From contig NC_068560.1 in NCBI RefSeq assembly GCF_022201045.2, positions 30,831,501 through 30,895,500 of the forward strand: DNA of 64,000 nucleotides. Direction: 5' to 3'. The stretch's first letter is position 1; the number at the start of each line of letters is the position of its first letter. Source of the DNA: Citrus sinensis. Its lineage: Eukaryota > Streptophyta > Magnoliopsida > Sapindales > Rutaceae. Positions 40,396 to 51,646 of the stretch are shown piece after piece. Under the pieces are notes generated by a model. It saw nothing but the letters and a program-made list of their open reading frames with translations, was not told the DNA's origin and ran no database searches. The position numbers were made by a program, and so were the translations under genes.

Positions 40396-41390
40396 ATTAT
40401 TTGACACCAAGCCCTTAGCCCACTCCTAGGAAAAACATCGGTTTCTCACTATTGAGCTCTATGTGTTTTAATTTTTAACTTCTAATTTATAATATACTGT
40501 ATACACTAACGTAATTTCTGCACTCAGTGCCTCAGTGGAGGCTTTGTGTATTAAACAGCTCTGCGTTGTAAATATACCTTAAACTAATGTGTTCGTCTTT
40601 TGATAACAAATCATATGCGACTAAAAATTGTGCTCTCTTTTTACTTTGATGTTCATTCACTTCGCTATTCTTTAAACAAATCATGCTGCAATGGGAAGAC
40701 TTGTTCATACATTGCCGTGACCTGTGAAACAATTTAATATTTATTCCGATAAACACATTCGGTATAAACATCAATGTTTATTATACATTGCAAAAGGGAC
40801 CAGGTAACGTCGTTGCAATGACACAATTTAGAAATTATTCCAAATAAATTTTTGATACAAACATCACTGTTTATACTTTGCGAAAGGGCCAGCTGACGGA
40901 ATTCAAGTTACCAATGGGATGAAGATTCTGATTTCATCTGTGGATCTCATAGACGGAAGTCCAGCATGCACTAAACTTCGACAATTTTCATCTTAAAATC
41001 TCAATGCGTTCGAGGCTGACACTGGTTCCCTATCTGACAATAAATTCGTCTGCATAACTCTGTTTCAAAGATGATCATGATCTAGTTAAGACGGATAGTC
41101 CTAGATATAAAGATCCCTATCTGCTCTTTTGACTAAAATTTATTCTTTCTGACAAAGTTCTAATTGATTGTGGTAAACATTTGAAAAGTATCCAAGGCTT
41201 CTCTGTACAGCAGTGAATTAACATCAACAAATTGCAAAACAATTGAATTCCCAATTGCTGCTCCAAGACACCAAATAAACTTTGCATAAGCTGGCATTAT
41301 TGATATAGACGGAAACCACCTACTATTTTATATGCTTTCATGAAACAAATATATGACATACCTTGCTGCATAAATATCATTAATCATCCT
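40396..41390. other. Intergenic region downstream of SHM1
   Basis: No gene seen. A diverged direct repeat of about 75 bases lies at about 40730-40810 and 40828-40905 (each has AATTTA, TTATTCC, AAACATCA, TGTTTAT and GAAAGGG or AAAAGGG in the same order). Confidence 0.45.
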
Positions 41391-44300
41391 TCAGTTCTTG
41401 TATTTCATTGTTTCTTTCTCAAAACCAACAGTAGGAAATCGTTTTGCGTACTCCTCGACTTTGTCTCGGAGGTTTGAAATCTCAGATTGAATGCTTTCAT
41501 CTGACATCAAAGTTGCTACAAAATCCTTCAACTTTGTTCCTGAATAGTAAATAATACACAAGATGGTTAGTAAAACCAACAAAGATTATGAAGATGATTA
41601 CACCCAATAGAATATGGCATCGTAAAGAACCTTTAGTATCACCCTTGATCTTTAATGCCAACTTCACGGCTGCATCGAAGAACTCAGCTACCTTTTCAAA
41701 ATCTTCCTCGACAAACCCCCTAGATGTGAGGGCTGGGGTTCCTGAAGCACCAAAGAAAAGAATGACACTGGTATTGAAGTACTTTGGCAATAATCAGCAG
41801 ATGATAGAGGATTAAAATGGGAAGACATACCCATGCGGATGCCACCAGGAACCATAGCAGACACATCACCAGGAACAGTGTTTTTGTTGGCAGCAATATG
41901 AACTGATTCCAAAACCTTTTCAACTCTTGATCCGTCAATACCCTAGGAAATAAAATAATGGAATGAATGAACCGATTCCTTTTCTGATGCTATAATATTG
42001 TTTGCTGTACATCCTGTGCAAATTGAGTGAACACCAAGGTCTACATTTGAAGGTGGTTCTAATTTCACCATATATAAGATTTCTTGTACCTTGTTTCTCA
42101 AGTTCACCAAGACTAGATGGTTCTCAGTTCCACCAGATACCAGATCATAACCTCTCTCTAGCAAACTCTGCAGACAGAGTGGATTTAGAAATGTATTTAC
42201 TAAAACTTAAATTGCTCTGGTATATATGATTATGGGATATACCATCTACTCATCCAAATTAACAAAGGAATACAAACTGCGAATAGACAAAGTATCCAAT
42301 GATAGAAAGACACATTCAGTATACCCGTGCAAACTTTGAAGAATTGCTGAGAACTTGCTCCTGGTAGGCCTTGTATTCAGGGGTCTTTACCTGGAATCAC
42401 ATAACAATCAAAGAACTGAATCAACACAGACTAGGATAAATGATTAGAATTGCTTGATCTGGCATTCTAAAAAGCATAGAAAAACATGCACGAATTTAGA
42501 CCACATTCATGGTGTTTTCTTTGGCTAAATACATAAAATTAAAGCAAATAAATATAAACCTGCTTAAGTGCGACAGCTAATCCTGATATGGTGTGATTAT
42601 GTGGACCACCTTGAAGTCCAGGGAAAACTGCCTGATTAATTTTGTCTTCATAGGCATACATCACCTGTTGGAAACAAGTGAACCATTAAATAACTCATTC
42701 TAAGTGGTTTGCAAGGGAACTTCTGTTCTGAATATCAACATTACCTACTTGTAAAAAGCAAAAATCTTGCATGTACAAAACAGTTAAAAAAGGTCCACTT
42801 GAAATAACAGCACTTTCTTGTTCCTTCCTAGCTTTCTAAAGCTCATGTCAATTTTTTTTTTTTGTTTTGGTCTCACTATTCCTTTTTGGGTTGAAAAATA
42901 GGACTTACTTCTTGTCCTTGTTTATTAATCTCTTTAACCCCCTTCCTGAAGAAGATCATGGCACCACGTGGACCACGGAGTGACTTGTGTGTTGTGGTCG
43001 TCACAACATCTGCATATTCAAATGGAGATGGAATAACACCAGCAGCAACCAACCCACTAATGTGTGCCATATCAGCCAACATAACAGCTTTCTGCTTGTC
43101 ACAGACCTGCCAAATTCATCATTTTAAAATTTAAGATTTTACACATGCACGTTATCACAAATATGTCATTGAAACAAAAGCAAGTTTACCTTGCGAATAC
43201 GAGCATAATCATAGAGGCGAGCATAAGCACTTGCACCTGCAACTATGAGTTTTGGTCTGAAAAGTGCAGCACTTTTCTCCAACTGCAAAATTCCCACTCA
43301 GATAAGCCAGAGCTTAATAAACAAAACCCTAACCACACTTTCCAAGAAAAAAGTTTGAAAGAAAACTGAAAGAAGCAGAAGAGCTATTTCACCCATTACC
43401 AGGAAAAAAAAAAAAAAAAAAGAGCGAGAGATGGAGCTATGACTACCCATATGCTTAATTCTGAAAAAGAAAAATTTACTCTTGTTATAAAGCAAATCCT
43501 GTGACTTCCTCATATAGTGACGCTTTTTCATCATCAGCTAGGAAGGAGCTACAGATGATATACAGTCACCACACACCATATAGTTGTGAGCAGATTTTAT
43601 GTTTACAATCCCAAGAACTATAGAATTGGCAATACTCTTACTGATAAATCCAATTTCTGAGGATGAACCTTAGCACCCATAATGTGAGTTCGGTGACCTA
43701 GATGAACTTAACAGTACTCCAGAATTTTTTTTCTTTTTTCTTTTTTACAGTTAAGAAAACTTTCAGAAATGCACAAGTGGCAGGCTACCTGTTCGTAATC
43801 AATATATCCTGTGCTCTCATCCAACCTGTATGGCATTGTCTCAAAGAATATGGACACAGCAGATATCTTCTTGGTGTCAGTCTACACAAGAAATAAAAAC
43901 TTGTCATCAATTATTACAAGCACAAACTCTGTAGGCTCTGGAATAATAGATAACTAAAACCACATTCAGTGGGCAAACTTATGAGCACCTGATAACCATG
44001 TGAAAGATGTCCACCATGAGGCAGATCAAGGGCCATAATTCTCTCATGAGGTTTCAGTAATGCAGTGTAAACTTGAAAGTTAGCAGGAGATCCAGATAAT
44101 GACTGCACGTTAACTGCAAGGGGCAAAAATAAAAATCGTACCTGTTTCCTTAAACAAAATCAATCTATTTATCGTATGAGTAATAAGTGAATTTGAATCT
44201 TCATAGACAAAATGCAACATTTTAGCCAACATTCAAGCAAACTTTTAAATCAAAATGATGAGCAATAACAACTGGAATGCATGAAAATATCTAATTAGGA

Positions 44301-45152
44301 AATCGTATTCGTGATTAATTTACCTCCCCATTTTGCAGGATCCAATTGAAAGGCATCTAATGCACGCTTCTGACATAATGATTCGGCCATGTCAATGTAC
44401 CTAATTGGATAGCAGTCATAAATGGAAATGTAAACAGAAAAATAATTAAAACAAAGAAAAAAGAAAAGTGAAGCAGAGTGGTGTGTATGGTCCTCTTGTC
44501 ATACTCGTTTCCTCCATAATATCTAGCGCCAGGATAGCCTTCACTGTATTTGTTGGTCATGACAGACCCAACAGCTTGCATCACCGAGACGGATGTAAAA
44601 TTCTCTGAAGGTATAAGTTCAAGTCCCTACATATTACAAAAACTTATTTTAAGTCCAGGATCATCATCACATCAGCAAAACTACAATATAAGTAAGTTTT
44701 ATATTAATTGCATAGAGCGTGTATACTATTACAACATATAATATACCTTCCATTGCCTAGCTTTCTCAAGTTCAATGATGTCAGCTATTTCGGGATCGAT
44801 TTCCTCAAGTGGAGCATTGAGTTGATTGATCCACTGAAACCAGTTGATATTGAATTAAAGGATAAAAAGCAAACGGGATAGATCACAATCATGTCGTGAG
44901 TAAGCAAGTGTTAATAACGCTTACAGAAGCAGGAGCTTTCTCATTGTTTAGTGCTTGGTCGGGTAAAGACGACTGCAAAAAACAGATCAAATTCAAATGA
45001 AAAGTAAAAGATTATACGAACGATCAAACAGTGAGTATGAAGTGAATGAAAAAGACCATGTAAACGTAATAGTGGGAACCGTGGTTAAGGTGACGCTTAA
45101 TTGGGTTCGTGACGGAGGAAGAGAGTCGGCGAAGAGCCATTGAAGTTGCCAT
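41391..45152 (-). CDS. SHM1: Serine hydroxymethyltransferase, mitochondrial
   Basis: Fifteen exons on the minus strand: 45057-45152, 44925-44972, 44747-44833, 44505-44626, 44324-44400, 43989-44113, 43789-43881, 43190-43282, 42909-43106, 42560-42664, 42325-42390, 42090-42167, 41831-41942, 41631-41741, 41391-41539. They join in frame to 519 residues; Arabidopsis SHM1 has 517. The first exon ([20 protein letters not shown]) is a basic, serine-rich mitochondrial presequence. The enzyme swaps serine and glycine using tetrahydrofolate, and in leaves it works with glycine decarboxylase in photorespiration. The pyridoxal phosphate lysine is Lys288 in [15 protein letters not shown]. Other family blocks: [22 protein letters not shown] and [17 protein letters not shown]. 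The ending EKETMKYKN is the SHM1 type. Nothing looks damaged. Confidence 0.95.
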
Positions 45153-47038
45153 TTCTCTGTGTGTGTGTGTTTGTTCCCTGTGATTTGGGTTGGCAAAGTG
45201 ACTGCTGACGACCTCTGTCTGTGAGGCCAAGTTGGTGGGGGGGTTGGTGGAGATGCTGATGGTTGCTTTATTAAAACAATTGTGGGTTTTGCAAATGGGA
45301 GAATTGCGTGATATACCTCATTTCTTTTAAAATATTCAATATATACTTAAAATTATAACACTCTTAAATTATATATATATATATATATATTCTAAAAAAT
45401 TAAAAAAAGTATAAAAATAACAACAATTAAATCCTTATAAAACTAAACTTAACTCCTCAAAGTCGAGTAAATAGTCAAGAATATTCGACTTCAATCAAAC
45501 TATACACAATTAATAATTTAGTATAAATTCTCAACTTTTTTATGTTAGTTAGGTAAATAATCGAGAATACTCGACTTCAATTGAAATAAAAAATTATCTG
45601 AAAATTTTTTAATTTTTTTAAGTAAGTCGAGTAAAGAGTCGAGAATAGCCGACTTTAATTTAACCTTACCCAATATTCATTCAGCAAAAATTCTTAACTT
45701 TTCATTAAAATTCGTTAATTAGTTGAGAATACTCAACTTAAATTAAAATAAATTTTTCTTTTTAATTAAGTCAGGTAAAAAATTGAGTATATTCGACTTT
45801 GGTTGTGTTATTATGTAGAAGTCATGAGAGAGAAAATAAACGTAAATAGATGATTTTTTAAATTATTTTTAACTCTTTATATTTTCATAAAATATATATT
45901 TATAATGGGGTATAAATTTAGTATTTAAGCACAAATGGTACATATTTAAATAAAAAACCCTTTTCAAATCAAGGTTTAATTTTTTATCTTGGCATAACGT
46001 CACAGACCATGGCGTCTTGAAAGTTTAAACGACCGCGCGGAGAGCAGACTCTTAACAAACTCTTGACCCCGGCTTGGGCTGAAAGAGGCCCAGAGGCTCA
46101 TCAAGGGTGGCTTTGAACTGATGCTACTGCTAAAAAGCCCCCACAGAATTGACAATCGTTCCCATATAATTGAGTAAATTTTCACCATTGATCTTTCAAC
46201 AAATTAAAATTACTGGACAAGGGCTTGTGTGGGCCTGTCTCCATACAAATTTTTTCTAAATTTCTTTATGGTATTTTTATTGGGTTCTTATCTATAAAAA
46301 AAGAAAACTTTCGGTAAACAGATATGTAGGTTTGCTATAGTCACGATTGTGTTAATACAAAGTAGGCATAGCCTCATAAATTAAAGTGCTGTTTATTTTT
46401 TGTCTTAAGTCTGAATTTAATTTTTTTCAAACATTTATTTATTTTGAGTTTTTCTTCTTTAACTTATCACTTATTGTTAGACAATTTTAATTGAATAATT
46501 TTTTTTACTTAAAGTGGAAAATTTTAATTTTATATCTTAAAAATACCTTTAAACATTCATGTATTTTCTATATTATGTATAAGGCTAATATTTTGTTTTA
46601 TCCTTAAAGTTATTTTTTTCATTGCTTTAAATGTTCATTCACATGGTAACATTAATTAAACTAAAATATTACACAAATGAGATAATGTCCATTGTAATGA
46701 ATCAAAACTAAAACAATAATGTTGACTTTGTAATAAAAGTTGATGTCATAATTACATCTTTTATTACAAAATTAAATTAAGAAACAATGATAGTGTTATT
46801 TTTTTGTAATAGTATCAAATTAATCAACTTGTTAAAATTCTAAATTGTAACAAAAATATATATATGCATCACCTAAAAGAATATTTATGTCAAACTACTA
46901 GGGTTTTAAAAATTTTCTATTAATATATTGAAAAAAGAAAAATAAACATGTCATTCATACATTTCTATTCAAACTTATTTAGATTTCAACTAAATTTAAA
47001 TATATTCAAATTTCAAAATAAAAACAAATGCACCCTAA
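45153..47038. other. Upstream region of SHM1, very AT-rich
   Basis: No gene. It holds the palindromic array at 45473-45799 (listed separately) and a GC-richer patch at 46000-46140 of unknown nature, with only a short minus-strand open frame (46000-46188) without a known domain. Confidence 0.45.
45473..45799. repeat. Five-copy array with a palindromic GTCGAG-n-CTCGAC core
   Basis: A 19-bp core of the form AGTCGAGAATACTCGACTT appears at 45473, 45559, 45637, 45721 and 45781, spaced 86, 78, 84 and 60 bases. Each core can pair with itself, and changes are often matched on both arms (for example GTTGAG with CTCAAC at 45721). The sequences between cores are AT-rich and partly alike. Confidence 0.7.
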
Positions 47039-48257
47039 GGGTGAGTTTGATATTGTTTTCCAATTGATATTTTTTTATATTTGTTTTAGAGAAGGAAAAT
47101 TGTGTTTTTGACGTGATATTTTTGAAAACAAAAATGTGTTTGGTAACTTATTTTAAAAATAGTATATGAAAATGAAAACAGCAAAAATATATTTGGTTGT
47201 TTGTTTGAAAAAAGTTGGTACAGTGAGAGAGAGTAAAGAATTACTTATTATTAGATTTTTTTTAGTTGCAATATATTTTTTTGTGAGTTATTGTCATAAA
47301 GTGTCTTTTTTTAAAAATAGTCTTTTATTATTATAGACAATATTTTTGTAAATAAATACAAAAGTGTCTAGACAATATCATAATGTAATATAAGAAATAT
47401 AAAAATATATTATGTCCTTAAAAAAATTTTAGAAAGGAAATTATGATTTTTTGCATATTATTTTTTAATTTATTATAAATATTCCCAAAAATAATTATTT
47501 TTATTTTTAAAAATAATAATGTATTTTTAATCGTGTATATAAAGTATATTTATAACATAACAATATTTAAGATTATTTGAATCAATTTATAATGATATTA
47601 CATTTGTTATATTCTTATTATCTATTATAATAATGTAAAGAAGGCATTTTTATTGTGGGACCCACAAAAATTATTACAATGATCATACAAAGTCAAATTT
47701 GTTGGATCATTGGTAGAGAACAAAAAAGTTGAGAACGCCAGTATGATTATTTATAATAAATTAAAAAGTAATATACAAAAAATCATAATTAGAAAATTAT
47801 GATTTTTTGATATTGCTTTTAATTTATTTTAAATATTCCCAAAAATAGTTATTTTTATTTTTAAAAATAATAATGTATTTTTAATCGTGTATATAAAGTA
47901 TATTTATAACATAACAATATTTAAGATTATTTGAATCAATTTATAATGATATTACATTTGTTATATTCTTATTATCTATTATAATAATGTAAAGAAGGCA
48001 TTTTTATTGTGGGACTCATTAAATTTATTACAATGATCATACAAAGTCAAATTTGTCCGATCATTGGTAGAGAACAAAAAATTGAGAACGCCAATATAGT
48101 GTTTTCTATTTTCCTTCACGAGTTTTAATAAATGAAAATGATTCATTTCTAGTTATTGTAACGTTTTCTAAAAATATGAGTCCACTAAACAAGTTTTATT
48201 CATTTTCCTTTTCACAAAATGAAAAATAACAAATTGAAAGCGTTACCAAACGCAACC
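47039..48257. mobile_element. Probable Tourist/Harbinger-type non-autonomous element
   Basis: The left end GGGTGAGTTTGATATT and the right end (read inverted) GGTTGCGTTTGGTAAC resemble each other and lie between TAA trinucleotides at 47036-47038 and 48258-48260. TAA target sites and G-rich ends with a GTTTG word fit PIF/Harbinger elements. The inverted repeats are imperfect, and there is no coding sequence. Inside is a direct duplication of about 300 bases with a period of 354 (about 47435-47735 and 47790-48090). Confidence 0.6.
47435..48090. repeat. Direct duplication of about 300 bp
   Basis: The two units (about 47435-47735 and 47790-48090) share long identical runs, including ATCGTGTATATAAAGTATA and GAAGGCATTTTTATTGTGGG. 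They have few differences, so the duplication is fairly recent. Confidence 0.9.
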
Positions 48258-48568
48258 TAAGTTTTTTTATAGGATTTTTTCGTAGTAATTCCAATTAATT
48301 CTTTGTCACAAATTAACAATCTTGTATGATTACTGTCTTTGTCTTAGGGAAATAAGCCATTTTAAACAGCAAGCAAAGCTGACATTGACCCCAAACTCGG
48401 CTAATGTTACACATCTTTCACCTGTACTTGTTGCGAGATTATTTTATGATCCATTCCGTGATCTTCCTCTTCCATAAATGCTTCCAAAAGAACCATCAAT
48501 GTATACTGAATTGCACTGCTGACTACGACAATGTATGATTGCAAATTTGGGCTGCAAGTTGGATCTCA

Positions 48569-48611
48569 TTTTTTTCTTTTTTCTTTTTTCTTTTTTCTTT
48601 TTTCTTTTTTA
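48569..48611. repeat. (TTTTTTC)n pyrimidine repeat
   Basis: A run of about six CTTTTTT units on the plus strand, upstream of the first OPT gene. Confidence 0.9.
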
Positions 48612-48747
48612 GTATGGGTAATGCTTGTTTAAATATCTATCTCAAATTACATTAAATTTTTTAAATTAACATAATATGCTATGTATCGTTATTTGAATTG
48701 ATGAATAATCACTTATTTCAAATTTCAAATATAGTTTAAAATAAATT

Positions 48748-49067
48748 TTCAACTAATTAATTTTTAAACCCTTTAAAAAAAAGAAAGAAAGAAAATTGCA
48801 AGAAGATAGAACATTCCAAATATCATTTCTTTAGTTTTTTTTTTTTTTTGTCCCTCTCTTAAAGACCGGACAGTAACCAATTATATATACCTGTCTACAT
48901 TCCAACTAATTAATTTTTAAAAAATCCCCCACCCACCCTTTAAAAAAAAGAAAGAAAGAAAATTGCAAGAAGATAGAACATTCCAAATATCATTTCTTTA
49001 GTTTTTTTTTTTTTTGTCCCTCTCTAAAAGACAGGACAGTAACCGATTATATATACCTGTCTACATT
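48748..49067 (+). promoter_or_regulatory. Tandemly duplicated promoter region of the first OPT gene
   Basis: A segment of about 150 bp (48748-48899) is repeated directly after itself (48900-49067). Both copies hold CAACTAATTAATTTTT, an AAGAAAGAAAG purine run, ATTCCAAATATCATTTC, a T-run, a GACAGTAACC word, and a TATA element (TTATATATAC at 48881-48890 and 49047-49056) followed by CTGTCTACAT. The second TATA lies 94 bases before the start codon, a normal distance. The first would give a leader about 165 bases longer, so two start sites are possible. Confidence 0.7.
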
Positions 49068-49149
49068 AACATTTAAGTACTCCACAACAGAAAGCAACGA
49101 GCAAGCAAAATAACACATCTTTCTTCTTGAATTTGATCATTCTGTCTCA

Positions 49150-51330
49150 ATGGGAACCGTAGAGACAGAGGGGCCGCCAAGCAAAGAACTAACAGTGGCG
49201 ACCGAGGATCCCGCAATAGAAGAAGAGGAGATGTCCCCAATAGAGCAAGTTCGGCTAACAGTGCCCACCACAGACGACGCATCACTCCCAGTATGGACTT
49301 TCCGCATGTGGTTCCTTGGTCTCTTCTCCTGCGCTCTTCTATCTTTCCTCAACCAATTCTTCTCTTATCGTCAGGAGCCTCTGATTATCACCCAAATCAC
49401 CGTCCAGGTGGCAACTCTCCCCATCGGACGGTTCATGGCCACCCTTCTTCCCCAGGCTAAGTTCCGTATTCCTGGATTTGGGTCCAGAGAGTTTTCTCTT
49501 AACCCCGGTCCCTTTAACATGAAAGAGCATGTTTTGATTACCATATTTGCAAATGCTGGAAGCGCTTTCGGGAGTGGCTCAGCTTATGCCGTTGGTATTG
49601 TGAATATTATCAAGGCATTTTATGTAAAGAACATCTCTTTCTACTCAGCCTGGATTCTTATAATCACTACCCAGGTATCAGCTTTCAGCATCACCTTTCT
49701 TCTACATTTTAATCCCGTCATTAAATTAATTAAAACTACAAGTAAAACATTTTATTATTAATTATAATTAAGTACCTGGTTGTTAGGAAAATTTTCTAAC
49801 TCGAACTTAAAATCTAGAACGAGTTGACAATAGTATAAAAAGAATTTTACTAAAGTGTAAACGGGTTGACAATGTTGTGAAAGTTCATCCAGTTTTTACT
49901 TTTTCAATTCATTCTAAATTTTAATAAAATTTAGAATTCTAAGAACAACTCCCTGTATTAAAGGCAAACCTGCTAATCAAATAGCCCCTAATGGTATTTA
50001 ATTTTGGCCAATATATTTTTTAATCTTATGTATTTACAGGGAACAATTACTTAAAATTTTAATAAAATTATAGATAAAATTTAATAATTTGTATGAAGTA
50101 TACAAAGTTGTGTGTGTGTGTGTGTGTGTGTCATGCTGGTGTTATTTCTTAGGTTTTGGGGTACGGATGGGCGGGACTACTGAGGAAGTACGTGGTGGAG
50201 CCGGCACATATGTGGTGGCCTAGTACCCTTGTTCAAATCTCCCTGTTCCGGTATGCTTCAACTTTTATTATTATCACGTATTATTACTTTTAAGTATTCT
50301 TCTTCATCTTTTTATGATGAATAAAAACAAGTAGTTTACAGTTCATTTTAATTTGTTTAACATAAATGCGTTGTTTTCGTAATTAAATAATATTATATTT
50401 CGAGGCCCATTACAGCTATATCCCCAATGAAGTTCAATATTCAAGAATTTTCCCTAAGCTTTTAATTTGTCTTCTACAATACATGCGAACAGTATATACC
50501 AGCCGTGAGCTGGGATTCTGCAGGGTTCAATTCATGCATGGCTATTGGCTACTAGTCGGGTCCCAGTGAGAATCTCGTTCATGAACGACAAAACAATAAA
50601 TCCATATAAATCAATATCATTGAATTTGTTTGAAATGAGCTAAATTAACATAGCATTGTATCGTTGATTTATCAAAAGATTAAATATTAAATTTTAATCG
50701 GCAGATACCGATTTTTTAAATGCAGCCTCATCCCACTCGCATGATTTCAAACTTTCATTAAATAATAATAATAATGAAGGAGAGGAGAGGAGAGGAGAGG
50801 CCATCATTTTTATTTTATTTTATTTTATTATTTATATGTAAACTTTCCCATCCGAATTTAAAATTCAAGAAGAATTAACAACTTTGTAAGCAGCCTTTTC
50901 ACAACATTGCAAACTATTTTACAAGGTTTTGAAACAGTAAAAAAAGATAGTCTACAACGTTGTAAATATCCGTCCTAGATTTAAAAAAAAAATTGGATTC
51001 CTATATATTAAAGTCTACAATAAGATTAAAAAATTAAACAATATATAGATTTTAATACATTACATGATAAATTATACTTTATGAGAGTCATGTATTTTTT
51101 TATTTTTAACTTCTTATTGATTTTAATACAATTAAAGATACTTGATTGAAAAATTATTTTATATATAAGTTATTAAAGTAAGGAATAACCAAAAAAACAA
51201 TAAAAATATATATTTCAATACATTATAGAATAAAATACACAGTATTATGATATGTGTTTTGCTTGTTTTTTAATTTATCTCGTATTTTAATAACATAAAG
51301 AGATCCCTTATAAATAATAATTCTCTCTCT

Positions 51331-51370
<40 letters not shown>

Positions 51371-51609
51371 TTCTTTAATGAGGGTATATTCACTTTGTTA
51401 AAGTAAGAATGCTGTGTTTTTAATAATGTCAATAATTGGCATCCTCACTTATCAAAGAAAAATTGTATATATCACGCCCTCAGTTTTTAAGATGTAGATA
51501 TGAGATTTGATAATATTTTAAACTATTGAAATATTAGCTTATAACATTACAATATTTAAAATTTTGAATCTATATTTTAAAAAATGTGGACATCTATGCT
51601 AGAGAAAGA

Positions 51610-51646
<37 letters not shown>

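Noticed and set aside
46000-46188. Minus-strand open frame in a GC-richer patch
   Set aside because: It is too short, matches no domain and has no supporting signals.
49073-49530. Minus-strand open frames overlapping the OPT exon 1
   Set aside because: They are shadows of the OPT coding sequence.
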